The notes below the pieces were generated by a model that searched no databases, was not told the DNA's origin, and saw nothing but the letters and a program-made list of their open reading frames with translations. From contig JAFQQJ010000057.1 in the NCBI GenBank assembly GCA_017411325.1, forward strand, positions 1 through 43,279: 43,279 bases of DNA, given 5' to 3'. The stretch comes from Clostridia bacterium. GTDB taxonomy: Bacteria; Bacillota; Clostridia; CAKSNL01; HGM11501. Of this stretch, positions 9,599 through 19,000 are shown in pieces. Both the position numbers and the translations under genes were made by a program. Each line of letters begins with the position of its first letter. Position 1 is the stretch's first letter.

Positions 9599-10270
9599 AT
9601 GCCGCTTATTTTTTTATCGGAAAATAATTCTCTAAGCAGAAAAGTATTAAAAAAAGCTTTTCCGTCAAAAGATGTCAGCCTCTTTGAAATCCCATTAAAA
9701 AAAATGAAAAAAAGAGCAATCGCAGAATTCAGGGAGAGGCTGATATCCTTTGACGCATTGTTTCTATCCTCTCCTTCTCTTAAGTTTCTGCTCCCCGAAA
9801 AAAATGTGGACACAAGAGCTTTTTTCAACTCATTCATAGCAGAAACTCTGTTCTGTGTCCTGGAAAGAAAAAATCTTTCGGGCAGACGCTTAGTCATTGT
9901 AAATCCGGAATTGCAGCCATCGCTTTCAGCCCTTGGCAAATTTTCCGACATTGCCCTTTCGGGAGAAGGAGCGACTAAAATTTCAGCACTCATCTGCGAA
10001 AAAACAGGTGCCTCTGTCCCGATAGTATCAGGCAGCAGCCGAAGTGACATTGTATTTTGTGTAAAAGGAACCTGCTTTTTTCCCTGTTCCTTTCTTGCGG
10101 GGTTCGACATAGCAACGGGCGAAAACACGCTTTCTGCAGATTCCCTCAAATTTTATCCCAAAACGAAGTATTCGTCTTTTCTTACGATTGCGGGCAGGCC
10201 CCTCACTTTGGCTGAGGCTGCTCTATTATCAGAATATGATAAAAAAGCTACATTTAATATAGTGTTTTAA
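9599..10270 (+). CDS. Hypothetical protein, 223 aa
   Basis: I do not recognise this protein. The ATG has a strong GGAGGG site 4 nt upstream and a TATAAT box at 9552-9557, but no good -35. The N-terminal 60 residues are basic (KKAFPSK, KKMKKRA); the rest alternates hydrophobic strands and helices (FDALFLSS, RRLVIVNP, ASVPIVSG, SDIVFCVKG), suggesting a soluble alpha/beta fold with no signal peptide or membrane segment. It sits divergently from dprA, and the greA promoter begins 9 nt after its stop. A 224-codon frame overlaps it on the other strand, but that one lacks a ribosome site and is probably a shadow. Confidence 0.65.
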   Translation: MPLIFLSENNSLSRKVLKKAFPSKDVSLFEIPLKKMKKRAIAEFRERLISFDALFLSSPSLKFLLPEKNVDTRAFFNSFIAETLFCVLERKNLSGRRLVIVNPELQPSLSALGKFSDIALSGEGATKISALICEKTGASVPIVSGSSRSDIVFCVKGTCFFPCSFLAGFDIATGENTLSADSLKFYPKTKYSSFLTIAGRPLTLAEAALLSEYDKKATFNIVF

Positions 10271-10278
10271 AATTAAGG

Positions 10279-10307
10279 TTGACAAAAACGTTTTTATGGG
10301 GTATAAT
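10279..10307 (+). promoter_or_regulatory. greA promoter
   Basis: TTGACA (10279-10284), a 17-nt spacer and TATAAT (10302-10307) are both perfect consensus. The start should lie near 10314, about 37 nt before the greA ATG. Confidence 0.9.
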
Positions 10308-10350
10308 TCAAGCATTAATGCCTTCGGGCAAAAAAGGAGAATTCATTCAA

Positions 10351-10821
10351 ATGGCAAAGGAATATGTATTAACCCGCGAAGGTCTCGCAAAGCTTAAGGA
10401 GGAGCTTGAGTACAAAAGAACAGTAGGCAGAAAAGAAGCTGCCGAACATCTTAAGGAAGCTCGTTCTTACGGCGATTTATCCGAAAACAGCGAATATGAT
10501 GAGGCAAAGGATTCTCAGGCTAAGCTTGAAGCAAGAATTGCCGAAATCGAAGAGATGCTTAAAAACGTAAAGTTACTTGAGGATGCAGAAAGAACAGAGG
10601 GCGTTGTAGGTATCGGTTCTACAGTTGTTTGTGTTAATAAGGCTTATGACACAGAAATAGAATATAACATCGTAGGCAGCGCAGAAGCAGATCCCCTTAA
10701 CAACAAAATTTCTGATGAATCTCCCATCGGTCAGGCTTTAATTGGCGCTAAGGTCGGCGAAACAATTACGGTTACTGCTCCCATGGGCGACATCGAGTTC
10801 GAAATCAAAGAAGTAAAATAA
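10351..10821 (+). CDS. greA: Transcription elongation factor GreA
   Basis: GreA enters the secondary channel of RNA polymerase and stimulates cleavage of backtracked transcripts. From the ATG at 10351 (AAGGAG upstream) the protein is 156 aa, the family's usual size. The N-terminal coiled coil carries the diagnostic acidic-tip region ARSYGDLSENSEYDEAK, followed by the FKBP-like C-terminal domain with SPIGQALIGAKVGE. A longer in-frame start at 10279 falls within the promoter and is not used. A hairpin follows the gene, but the next genes (trmR, trhP) run in the same direction, as in the B. subtilis trmR/trhP/greA region. Confidence 0.97.
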   Translation: MAKEYVLTREGLAKLKEELEYKRTVGRKEAAEHLKEARSYGDLSENSEYDEAKDSQAKLEARIAEIEEMLKNVKLLEDAERTEGVVGIGSTVVCVNKAYDTEIEYNIVGSAEADPLNNKISDESPIGQALIGAKVGETITVTAPMGDIEFEIKEVK

Positions 10822-10841
10822 CATCTTAGCTTAGACATCTG

Positions 10842-10861
10842 GGGCGGATAACAATCCGCCC
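10842..10861 (+). other. Hairpin between greA and trmR
   Basis: A perfect 8-bp GC-rich stem (10842-10849 with 10854-10861) and a 4-nt loop, followed by a broken T-run (TATGATTTTG). It looks like a weak or leaky terminator that lets part of the greA transcripts continue into trmR. Confidence 0.55.
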
Positions 10862-10886
10862 TATGATTTTGTTAAAAGGTGATACT

Positions 10887-11534
10887 ATGGACAAAATTGT
10901 ACCCGACTATATGGAAGAATATTTAAGGTGTCTTCTCCCCGAAAGAGACGCCTTTTTGTCGTCTTTGGAAAAAGAGGCTGCGGACACAGAAACCTACGCG
11001 CCTATAATTGAACCCGAAGTTGCAAATCTTCTTTCCGTACTTATAAAAATCACAAAGCCCAAAAGAATTTTAGAGCTTGGCACGGCAATAGGCTATTCTT
11101 CAATCGTTATGGCACGTGCCATGGGAGAGGGCGAAATAATTACGGTTGAGCGCTATGCCGTTGCCTATGAAAGAGCTATCGCAAATATAAAAAAAGCGGG
11201 GCTCTCCCACATTATAAAGCCTGTTCTGGAAGAAGCAACAAGCGTCCTTAACTGGCTGGATCCGCCCTTTGATATGATTTTTATGGATGCCGCAAAGGGG
11301 CAGTATATGGACTTTTTGCCGGATTGCCTCAGGCTTCTTAAAAAAGGCGGAATTCTGATTTCCGACGATGTTTTATATAAAGGCGAGGTAACCGATGCCA
11401 TCTCTACGGAAAAAAGAAAGGTCACTTTGGTTAACCGCCTCAATAAATACTTAGAACATATTTCAGACACAGAAGGTCTTGCAACAACAGTGCTCCCCAT
11501 AGGAAACGGCGTTGCAATATCATTAAAGGAGTAA
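10887..11534 (+). CDS. trmR: tRNA 5-hydroxyuridine methyltransferase (TrmR-like O-methyltransferase)
   Basis: A class I SAM-dependent O-methyltransferase of the caffeoyl-CoA/COMT-like family. Motif I is ILELGTAIGYSS, and the metal/SAM region shows FDMIFMDAAKGQY followed by GGILISDDVLYKGEV. In B. subtilis the homologue TrmR (YrrM) methylates 5-hydroxyuridine at wobble position 34 to 5-methoxyuridine. The specific assignment here rests on the next gene, a U32-family protein of the TrhP type that makes the hydroxyuridine, only 4 nt downstream. The ATG at 10887 (AAAGGTG upstream) gives 215 aa, which fits the family better than the in-frame start at 10863. Confidence 0.85.
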   Translation: MDKIVPDYMEEYLRCLLPERDAFLSSLEKEAADTETYAPIIEPEVANLLSVLIKITKPKRILELGTAIGYSSIVMARAMGEGEIITVERYAVAYERAIANIKKAGLSHIIKPVLEEATSVLNWLDPPFDMIFMDAAKGQYMDFLPDCLRLLKKGGILISDDVLYKGEVTDAISTEKRKVTLVNRLNKYLEHISDTEGLATTVLPIGNGVAISLKE

Positions 11535-11538
11535 GGCT

Positions 11539-12744
11539 ATGAGAAAGATTGAGCTTTTGGCACCCGCAGGCGATTTAAACCGCTTAAAGGTCGCCATAGA
11601 ATACGGAGCAGATGCTGTATATCTCGGCGGAGAACAGTATTCCCTCAGAAGTGCGGCAGTAAACTTTACCCACGATGAACTTAAAGAAGGTATAGAATAT
11701 GCTCACGCAAGGGGCAAAAAGGTCTATGTTGCCCTGAATATTATTCCTCACAATAAAGATCTTGACACTATGGAAAGCTTTGTAAAGGAAGTTCACGCCC
11801 TCGGTGCGGACGCAGTTATCGTTTCCGACCTCGGTGTTATGGAGGTTATCAAAGCTGCCGCTCCCGGTCTTGAAATTCACATAAGTACCCAGGCAAGCGT
11901 AACCAACTACAGAACGGTTGATATGTATAAAAGGCTCGGTGCTTCAAGAGTGGTTCTTGCCCGCGAGCTTTCCTTACAGGAAATCACCGAAATCCACGAA
12001 AAGACTGATTGTGAGCTTGAGGTATTCTGCCACGGCGCCATCTGTATGTCCTACTCGGGAAGATGCCTTTTAAGTAACTATCTGGCAGGCAGAGACGGAA
12101 ATATGGGTGAGTGTGCCCAGCCCTGCCGCTGGCAGTATTATGTAATGGAAGAAAAACGTGAAGGAATGTATCTTCCCATTATGGAAACAGAGCGCGGAAC
12201 CTTCGTATTCAACTCAAAAGATATGTGTATGATAGAGCATATCGATGACCTCTTTAAGTGCGGTGCCGCAAGTATAAAAATTGAAGGCAGAATCAAAACT
12301 GCCTACTATGTGGCAACAGTTGTAAAATCCTACCGCGCCGCAATCGATGCATATATGGCTAATCCCGATGACTGGTATAAGGACTATTACAAGACGGAGC
12401 TTGAAAAGGTAAGTCACAGAATGTATGATACCGGATTTTTCTATGGCCGTCCCGAAGAAATTTATGCCGACGGCTCTTATATAAGAAACTACGACGTAAT
12501 TGCAACGGTGGATTCCTACGATGAAAAAACGGGTATCGCCACCCTCACAATGCTTAATAAGTTCTCCCTCGGAGAAGAGCTTGAAGTAATGGAGCCCGAA
12601 GGGGACTTCTGGATTCAGAAGATAACATATATGGAAGATATTGATAAAAAATCCATCGAAACCGCAAACCACGCAGAAATGAAAGTTCTCCTGAAAACAG
12701 ATAAACCCGTTTCAACTTTTGCATTTTTCAGAAGAAAAAGATAA
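11539..12744 (+). CDS. trhP: U32-family tRNA hydroxylation protein (TrhP-like)
   Basis: Annotated historically as peptidase U32, this family includes TrhP, which performs prephenate-dependent, oxygen-independent hydroxylation of wobble uridine. The 401-aa protein has the N-terminal LLAPAGDLNRLKVAI and GADAVYLGG blocks of the TIM-barrel, and the U32 signature EVFCHGAICMSYSGRCLLS, with Cys at 164, 169, 176, 192 and 196 suited to a [4Fe-4S] cluster. The C-terminal part (from about 320) is a small beta domain, typical of the longer members. It follows trmR by 4 nt, which supports the tRNA role. B. subtilis has two tandem copies; here there is one. Confidence 0.85.
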   Translation: MRKIELLAPAGDLNRLKVAIEYGADAVYLGGEQYSLRSAAVNFTHDELKEGIEYAHARGKKVYVALNIIPHNKDLDTMESFVKEVHALGADAVIVSDLGVMEVIKAAAPGLEIHISTQASVTNYRTVDMYKRLGASRVVLARELSLQEITEIHEKTDCELEVFCHGAICMSYSGRCLLSNYLAGRDGNMGECAQPCRWQYYVMEEKREGMYLPIMETERGTFVFNSKDMCMIEHIDDLFKCGAASIKIEGRIKTAYYVATVVKSYRAAIDAYMANPDDWYKDYYKTELEKVSHRMYDTGFFYGRPEEIYADGSYIRNYDVIATVDSYDEKTGIATLTMLNKFSLGEELEVMEPEGDFWIQKITYMEDIDKKSIETANHAEMKVLLKTDKPVSTFAFFRRKR

Positions 12745-12749
12745 AATTC

Positions 12750-12778
12750 TTGACATAGAGAATAATATCTTTTATAAT
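12750..12778 (+). promoter_or_regulatory. Promoter of the DUF1858 gene
   Basis: TTGACA (12750-12755), 17 nt, TATAAT (12773-12778). It starts only 6 nt after the trhP stop. Confidence 0.88.
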
Positions 12779-12806
12779 AACAATAGTAATTACAGGAGGT
12801 GCTATT

Positions 12807-13010
12807 ATGGCTAAAATCACAAAGGACACAATCATTGCAGACGTTTTAAAGATCGATCAGGGTACCGCGCCTTTCTTCCTTGAGATAGGTATGCATTGCC
12901 TCACCTGCCCCGGTGCAATCGGCGAAACTGTTGAAGAAGCTTGTATGGTTCACGGCGTTGACTGCGACGAGCTTTTGAATAAGCTTAACACTTATCTTGA
13001 AAGCAAATAA
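12807..13010 (+). CDS. DUF1858-domain small protein
   Basis: A 67-aa protein that is nearly all one DUF1858 domain (about residues 5-62), the domain also found at the N-terminus of ScdA/RIC-type and hybrid-cluster-associated proteins. It has the conserved CLTCPGA motif (C31, C34) after a MHC turn and two more Cys (C45, C53). The CxxC pair suggests metal or disulfide/redox chemistry, but the function of the stand-alone form is not established. The ATG has an AGGAGG site. It is monocistronic: own consensus promoter before, strong terminator after. Confidence 0.85.
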   Translation: MAKITKDTIIADVLKIDQGTAPFFLEIGMHCLTCPGAIGETVEEACMVHGVDCDELLNKLNTYLESK

Positions 13011-13016
13011 AAGCTT

Positions 13017-13048
13017 AAGCGACTGAAAATTGCTTCAGTCGCTTTTTT
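13017..13048 (+). terminator. Terminator of the DUF1858 gene
   Basis: A perfect 11-bp stem (13017-13027 with 13034-13044), a 6-nt loop and a T-run that follows directly. The next promoter's -35 starts at 13050. Confidence 0.9.
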
Positions 13049-13049
13049 C

Positions 13050-13078
13050 TTGACCTTTTATCTTTGAAGTGGTATAAT
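13050..13078 (+). promoter_or_regulatory. Promoter of the wecG/tagA-lipoprotein-tmk operon
   Basis: TTGACC (13050-13055), 17 nt, TATAAT (13073-13078), immediately after the preceding terminator. Confidence 0.85.
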
Positions 13079-13121
13079 ATAAAATGAATAATTTTAAAAA
13101 CATATTTCCGGAGGGATACAA

Positions 13122-13856
13122 GTGGATAAAGTAGATATATTCGGCGTCAAAATAGATAACGTTACCATGGACAGTGCCTTGGAAAGAGTAGCCTCCTGGC
13201 TTTCCGAAGATAAGAGAGGCCGTACCATATACACCCCCAATTCAGAAATTATTATGGCAGCGAAAAAAGACAGCGAATTCAAAGAGCTCTTAAACTCGGC
13301 AGATATGACAACTCCGGATGGAATCGGTGTTGTCAAGGCTGCTGCAATTCTGGGAACACCTCTCCCCCAGCGTGTGGGCGGCTTTGATCTTACCTGCCGT
13401 GTAATAGAATACTTAAATGAAAACAAAATGAGTCTTTTTATTTTAGGCGGGAAGCCCGGAGTTGCGGAAACTGCGGCGGAAAATCTTAAGAAGCAGTATC
13501 CGGATCTTGTTATTGCCGGAACAAATGACGGTTATTTCAAGGAAGACGATCCCATAGTAATGAAGGTGGCAACATCCGCTCCGGATTACCTTATGATATG
13601 CTTAGGTGCACCAAAGCAGGAAAAGTTTATTGCCGCATACAAGGATAAGCTCAATGCCAAGGTTATGATAGGTGCAGGCGGAAGTGCCGACGTATTTGCC
13701 GGAACTATGGCAAGAGCTCCCGAATTTTTCATAAAGCATAATCTGGAGTGGCTTTACAGAATAGTTAAGGCAAAAAGAATTAAACGAAGTCTTTCTCTTT
13801 TCGCCTTTGCCGGAAGTGTTTTTATGCATCGCATACTTCACGGTAAAAACAAATAA
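13122..13856 (+). CDS. WecG/TagA/CpsF-family glycosyltransferase
   Basis: This family transfers N-acetylmannosamine (or a related hexose) to a lipid-linked GlcNAc, an early step of wall teichoic acid or secondary wall polymer synthesis on the inner face of the membrane. The 244-aa protein shows the family blocks TPNSEIIMAAKKD, the catalytic-region TTPDGIGVV, FILGGKPGV and LMICLGAPKQEKFI, and the basic C-terminal tail used for membrane contact. The start is a GTG at 13122 with GGAGGG upstream. It leads an operon with a lipoprotein and tmk. A link to the wall polymer that anchors the SLH proteins further on is plausible, since SLH domains bind such polymers, but it is inference. Confidence 0.92.
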   Translation: MDKVDIFGVKIDNVTMDSALERVASWLSEDKRGRTIYTPNSEIIMAAKKDSEFKELLNSADMTTPDGIGVVKAAAILGTPLPQRVGGFDLTCRVIEYLNENKMSLFILGGKPGVAETAAENLKKQYPDLVIAGTNDGYFKEDDPIVMKVATSAPDYLMICLGAPKQEKFIAAYKDKLNAKVMIGAGGSADVFAGTMARAPEFFIKHNLEWLYRIVKAKRIKRSLSLFAFAGSVFMHRILHGKNK

Positions 13857-13878
13857 ATCCCGAAAGGAGATTTTAACT

Positions 13879-14667
13879 TTGAAAAAATCACTGACAGTCG
13901 CTCTGTGTCTTGCCATTCTGTTCTCACTTACCGCATGCAGCAACAGGGAAATTCCCTCCTATGAAGGAGAAAAGCTTTCCTATACAGAAATGCTTAAAGG
14001 TGACGGAACCATTGACAAGCGCTGGTATTACAAATATTATCCCGACGGAGAAATATCCACCTCTATGCGCTGTATTGAGGATGGAACCTGCGTACAGAGA
14101 AATGAATATACCTATACTCCGGATAACCTGAAGGAAACAGAAACCATTTATCTGCTTGGGAAAAAGACTTCGGTTACCGAATATTCATACACAGAAGACG
14201 GAAAACTTTCCGCAGAGACAAACTATCTTCCTACAGAGATAACCGAAACCCTTTACTTCTACAACACAGATGGAGAAGTTGATTATATCGAAAAGAAAAA
14301 TGCCAACGGAGATCTTATAAGCATCAAGCGCAACACCTACTCAGATGGCAAGCTTACAGAAGAAGTTTTTTCTGATGCTTACGGAAATCAGACGGGAAGC
14401 ATTCGTTATACATATTCAGGAGAAAGTATCAAAACAGTTGAATATTCAGGCTCTGCCGTTACTGACTATACGAAGGAAGAGAGAACCTACAACGGAGAAA
14501 ATCTTGTCAAAACTCTTTTCTACAACGCCGAAGGTGCTCTTCTCTACACCGATACTGCAGAGTATGACGGAGACAGATGTATGCACAGAATGCGCGTAGA
14601 CGGCAATAATTCCATAGTTTACACCTGGGATGCATATTATGACAGCTTCCTGACATTAATCGGATAA
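13879..14667 (+). CDS. Lipoprotein with YD/RHS-like repeats
   Basis: The start is a TTG at 13879 with AAAGGAGA upstream; the longer frame would begin inside the glycosyltransferase gene. The first 21 residues are a lipoprotein signal peptide (KK, hydrophobic core, lipobox LTAC), so the mature protein should be tethered outside the membrane by its Cys. The rest (about 240 aa) is a series of short beta-rich units of the form YxYxxDGxLxxExxY, resembling RHS/YD or MORN-like repeats (YTYTPDNL, YSYTEDGKL, YFYNTDGEV, NTYSDGKL, YTYSGESI). No enzyme motif is visible. It is 22 nt after the glycosyltransferase and 14 nt before tmk. A surface role is inferred. Confidence 0.8.
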   Translation: MKKSLTVALCLAILFSLTACSNREIPSYEGEKLSYTEMLKGDGTIDKRWYYKYYPDGEISTSMRCIEDGTCVQRNEYTYTPDNLKETETIYLLGKKTSVTEYSYTEDGKLSAETNYLPTEITETLYFYNTDGEVDYIEKKNANGDLISIKRNTYSDGKLTEEVFSDAYGNQTGSIRYTYSGESIKTVEYSGSAVTDYTKEERTYNGENLVKTLFYNAEGALLYTDTAEYDGDRCMHRMRVDGNNSIVYTWDAYYDSFLTLIG

Positions 14668-14681
14668 AGGAGAATTTTTAT

Positions 14682-15353
14682 ATGCCACTCATTGTAATAG
14701 AAGGCGTTGACGCTTCAGGAAAGGCAACGCAGACCAAAAAGCTTTGTGAACGTCTTGCCTCTGAAGGAAAAGACCTTATGAAAATCACCTTCCCCGACTA
14801 CGATTCTCCCTCTTCTGCCCCGGTTAAAATGTATCTTTCCGGCGAGCTCGGAGAAACGGCTGACAGTGTAAATGCCTATGCCGCAAGCGCCCTTTTTGCC
14901 GTGGACAGATTCTGCAGTTACAGAAAAAACTGGAAGGCATTTTTAGACGGAGGCGGAATTGTTATCGCAGACAGGTATGTAACCTCTAATTTCATACATC
15001 AGGCGTCTAAAATCAGCGACTTGGGCGAAAGGGATAAGTACCTTGAATTTCAGTCGGATTTCGAATATGAAAAAATCGGGCTTCCGAAGCCCGATGCAGT
15101 AATATTTTTAGATGTACCTCCCGAGGTTTCGCTGGAGCTTATCGCAAAAAGAGAAAACAAGTTTGACTCAGAGGCCTCCCACGACATTCACGAGCGTGAT
15201 TCAAACCATCTTTTCAAATCCTACGAAAGTGCAGTTTATGTTGCGGACAAGTTCAGCTTTATAAAGATTCAATGTACCGAAGAAAAAAAGCTTAAATCCA
15301 TTGATGAAATTGCAGATATGGTCTATAACTCAATCGAAAATATTATAAAATAA
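14682..15353 (+). CDS. tmk: Thymidylate kinase
   Basis: Tmk phosphorylates dTMP to dTDP for DNA synthesis. The 223-aa protein has the P-loop EGVDASGKATQ at 7-17, the DRY motif in IADRYVTSN and a LID-like region RENKFDSEASHDIHERD. The DASGK form of the P-loop differs from the GAGKTT form of the common bacterial enzyme and resembles the eukaryotic/archaeal-like subtype found in some Clostridia. It follows the lipoprotein by 14 nt and ends the operon at a strong bidirectional terminator. Confidence 0.92.
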   Translation: MPLIVIEGVDASGKATQTKKLCERLASEGKDLMKITFPDYDSPSSAPVKMYLSGELGETADSVNAYAASALFAVDRFCSYRKNWKAFLDGGGIVIADRYVTSNFIHQASKISDLGERDKYLEFQSDFEYEKIGLPKPDAVIFLDVPPEVSLELIAKRENKFDSEASHDIHERDSNHLFKSYESAVYVADKFSFIKIQCTEEKKLKSIDEIADMVYNSIENIIK

Positions 15354-15389
15354 AAAAAATAAAAGGTGCGATGCACCTTTTATTTTTTT
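15352..15389. terminator. Bidirectional terminator between tmk and the ygjV-like gene
   Basis: A perfect 13-bp stem (15357-15369 with 15373-15385) and a 3-nt loop, with A-rich DNA on the left and a T-run on the right. The last codons of the convergent ygjV-like gene lie inside the stem. Confidence 0.92.
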
Positions 15390-15955
15390 GCCTTTTCTTC
15401 ATTCTTTAGTATATCATAGCGCATAATTCCGACTAAAATCGAGATAATACATATAATGTCGGAAACGTTAAGTATCCAAAGACTATTGTGGGCATTGTAG
15501 ATAAGCCAGCTTACCATTCCCGGAAGACTTAAAAGTCTTACTGTTCCCGGTTTTTTCACCCACATAGCAACCGTTGCAAAAGCCATTCCGGAAACGCTCA
15601 GAAACGCCCATGCGCCTTCTTTATTAATTATACCGGAATAGATGCCTGCACCAACAAAAAACGCCATAAAGCCGAATAAAATCCATTTTGAAGAAAGCCA
15701 TTTAACGCCTGCATCCTTCCTGTCAAAAGCAAGAGATCTTACAATAGAAAGAATGTTCATAATTCCGCCGGCAACAGTTCCTTTGAGAAAATAATATATA
15801 CTTACACTGCCCATTGCCGCAACAACTGTCATTAGTATTCCGCGCTTGGTCTTCTGCTGATATGCAAGAGCATTTAAAAGTATCGCTCCTATTGCAAATA
15901 TAACCACCCAGCCGTCCGCTTTTATATCTTTAATCACATTAAGTAAAAATTCCAT
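15380..15955 (-). CDS. YgjV-like inner membrane protein
   Basis: A 191-aa integral membrane protein with six or so hydrophobic segments (for example VVIFAIGAILLNALAY, ILMTVVAAMGSVSIYYFL, WILFGFMAFFVGAGIY). The spacing, the NILSIVRSLAFDR motif after the second helix pair and the late WLIYNAHNSLWI motif match the YgjV family (Imp-YgjV). Function is unknown. The ATG has an AAGGAG site and a clear promoter. It lies downstream of the large SLH gene but is separated by a terminator. A PnuC-like transporter was considered; the family call is moderate. Confidence 0.65.
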   Translation of the reverse strand: MEFLLNVIKDIKADGWVVIFAIGAILLNALAYQQKTKRGILMTVVAAMGSVSIYYFLKGTVAGGIMNILSIVRSLAFDRKDAGVKWLSSKWILFGFMAFFVGAGIYSGIINKEGAWAFLSVSGMAFATVAMWVKKPGTVRLLSLPGMVSWLIYNAHNSLWILNVSDIICIISILVGIMRYDILKNEEKAKK

Positions 15956-15985
15956 TTTTTCGTCGCTCCTTTTTTCAACCTGTTA

Positions 15986-16014
15986 ATTATACATCACAGG
16001 CGAAAAAAATGCAA
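15986..16014 (-). promoter_or_regulatory. Promoter of the ygjV-like gene
   Basis: On the minus strand TTGCAT (16009-16014), 17 nt, TATAAT (15986-15991), about 30 nt before the ATG. Confidence 0.8.
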
Positions 16015-16031
16015 CAGATAATTTAAAAAGT

Positions 16032-16064
16032 AAAAAAAGATGACGGCAAAGCCGTCATCTTTTT
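16032..16064 (-). terminator. Terminator of the large SLH gene
   Basis: A perfect 14-bp stem (16034-16047 with 16051-16064) and an AAA loop, with T-runs on either strand. It begins 5 nt beyond the SLH gene's stop. Confidence 0.92.
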
Positions 16065-16069
16065 ATTTG

Positions 16070-19000
16070 TTATATTGCTTCCAGTACGAGAGCTATCATC
16101 TGGAATGCCTGAGCTCTTGTAGCACCTGCTGCGGGAGCAAATGTACCGTCACCCATACCGGAGATTACGCCTGCTGCTGCCAACTTGTTAACAGCTTCTA
16201 CCGCATAGCCTTCGATATTTTCAGCATCTGTGAATGCAACAATCTTGTCGGAAGGAAGTGTTGCCTTCTTCATTAATACAGCCTTGTAAATCATTGCAGC
16301 CATATCTTCTCTGGTAATTCTTACGTTAGAACCAAATGCTCCACCGTCTGTACCAACCAGAATGTTTGCTTCATGTGCTGCTGCAATGTAGGGAACCTGC
16401 CATCCGTCTGCTTTAACGTCTGCCCAGAAGTAGTTATACGCATCAGCCTTTACATCAAGCTCAAATGCTACAACTAAAAGCTTAACGAATTCGTCTCTGG
16501 TAATCATACCGTTGGGACGGATTGTTCCGTCTTCATAACCATCGATTACGCCCTTGTGTGTAAGAACACCGATAGCATGCTTTGCCCAGGCTGCTTCTTC
16601 TACATCAGAGAACTTAGCAACTGCTGCGTTGATCTGTTCTTCAGTAACAACTACCTTAACGGGTTCAGCGGGCTTTGCGGGAGTTGCAGGAACGAATCCT
16701 ACAGAACCATTATTCTTATCGGTTGTAATTGTAACGCTACCCTTACCGGAGCCGCCACCTTCACTTACAGATTTAAGAATGGTCTCAAAGCTTTCTACTA
16801 TTCCCTGAGCTGTAAGATCAGTACCCTTCTTAGCAAGCTGTGTGAAGAGTCTTGACATCAATCTTGATGCCTTTGTATTTGTAAGAGAATCATACTTACC
16901 CATATTCTTTTCTGAGATGTTAAGATCCTTATAAATACCGTCTTCACCGAAGAGTAAATCAGCAAGGTCATCAGAAGTTGTATCTTCGCTGTTTATTACA
17001 TCATAAACTTTTCTTACTGCCTTAGCATTGGTATTAGCCTGTGCGATAATTTCAGCATCTGTAAGTTCATCGTCCTCGTCTGCCTCATCTACTGCAACGA
17101 TAGCCGCCATGAGTAACTCAGCATCAAGATCATCCTCATAGGAAACAGCTATTTCATTTGCGATAGCCGCATCGATAACAGCCTTCTTCTCTTCTAATGT
17201 AAGAGAATCATCATGTGCTGCATCTAAAAGATCCATAGCTGCAACAGTTGCGCCTGCACCAAGTGTAGCTTCGCCTTCAGCTGCAACTTCTACGTTTGCC
17301 TTTGCAGATTCAACGGGCTCTGTAGAAAGAGTCATATAAACCTCAGCAAAGAGCTTTGTATATCCTTCAGCTTTTGCAACATAAGCACCCTTAGTCTCAT
17401 CATATGCCATTATGTCTTCATCTTCAGAGAAATACTTTACATAGCAATCAGCAGGAAGAATACCTGTTTCGCCGTTGGGATATTCGTATTCGATTACAGG
17501 AACGATTTCTGTTCCTACTTCAACACTCTTGAATACATCTGCATTTGCAAATCTTGCTGCAACGATTCTGCCTTCAAAAGCATCGTCTTCAGTTGGAGCG
17601 GTATACTCTTCGCCTGTAACTGTAATTAACTTCTTGTCTGTAACAGTGCTGCCGTCTGCAAGAGTATATGTTGCACTGATAATTTCTGTACCTCTTGCTA
17701 CAGCGGTAATTGTTCCGTTAGTTGCATCAACAGACACAACAGTATCTCCGAGAGTTGTGGATACTGTAACTGCAGGAGCTGCCTTTACGTCAATGCTTCC
17801 GGGCTTATACTCATTCTTACCTGCAACCTTAAGAGATTCAAATTCAGCGTTAACAGTAAATGTTGTTTCGCCATCTACATCAATAACCTCTTCTGCAATT
17901 TCAAGAGCTACGGAAGTAGGATCTGTTGAACCGTCAAAAACAAGAGTTTCTTCTGCGGGAAGAATGTTTGTATTAATCTGGAAATCCTTTACACAGTATC
18001 TTCCGCTACGGCTGGAGAATGATATATAGGATTTATCGGGAATCTGAACAGCCATTCCGCTGAAGGGAATAACTTCATCTGTAACAAGGTTATAAATTGT
18101 ACCTGAGCTGTAGCCGTCATAGCTTGTGCCTCTTGCTGTTACCTTCGTAACAATAGCATCAAATACTACCTTTGCAAGGGGAACATTTTCACCCTCATTG
18201 TTAACAGCGTAAATCTCAATCATTTCGCCAAAGTCCTTGATTAAGGGAGTGAATGTCTTCTTATCTTCGGAAAGAACACCGGGAAGAGTTGTAAGGTCAA
18301 TCTTTGTATAAACTCTGGAATCTTCAGCTCCGGAAGTCTTATACTGACCGTCTCTTACAACAATGTAAATGGTCGCAAAATTATCTGCTGCGCCAACCTC
18401 CTGAATGGAAACGCCCTGGTAACCAAGCATTGTAGGAGTAACACTGTAATCCTGTTCATAGCAATCAGAACCTAATGTCTGACGAACACCGAACATCATT
18501 TTACCGGGTGCTTCTCTTGTAAGAGTTGCCTGAACGCTGTATACAGGATAGGATTTTCTGAAATGCATCTGATAACGGAAGCATCCGGACTGATCGGGAT
18601 ATGCACCCCAAAGGTTTATCGGAATACCGTTAGCAGTTGTTACGGGAACGCTCTGGTGGTTAGCACCGGTATGATACCACTCTGCCTCAAACTGAGAAAG
18701 AGAATATCCTCCTGTAAAGGATTGAGTATATGTAGGAATACCATTCTCTGTATATACGCCAAGGTCGCTTATTGCCTTCGCAACACTGTTAAATGCTGCA
18801 TCAAGCTTAGCGCTTGTTACGCCGTCTTCATTAACGGTTTCCTTTGCTTCTTCAATGAGATCAAGTATATCCTGAAGTTTATCTTCTGAATATTCACTTT
18901 CAGGATCTTCCATAAGGCTTTCAATTACCTCTTCAAAACCTGCAAATCTTCCGGGATAAGCCTCTGCTGTAGCAACTGTTACCGCACCCGAAAGGGCATC

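Noticed and set aside
9475..10149. A 224-codon frame on the minus strand opposite the hypothetical gene at 9599
   Set aside because: It lacks a convincing ribosome site and runs into the non-coding promoter region; the plus-strand frame has GGAGGG and an ATG at the right distance.
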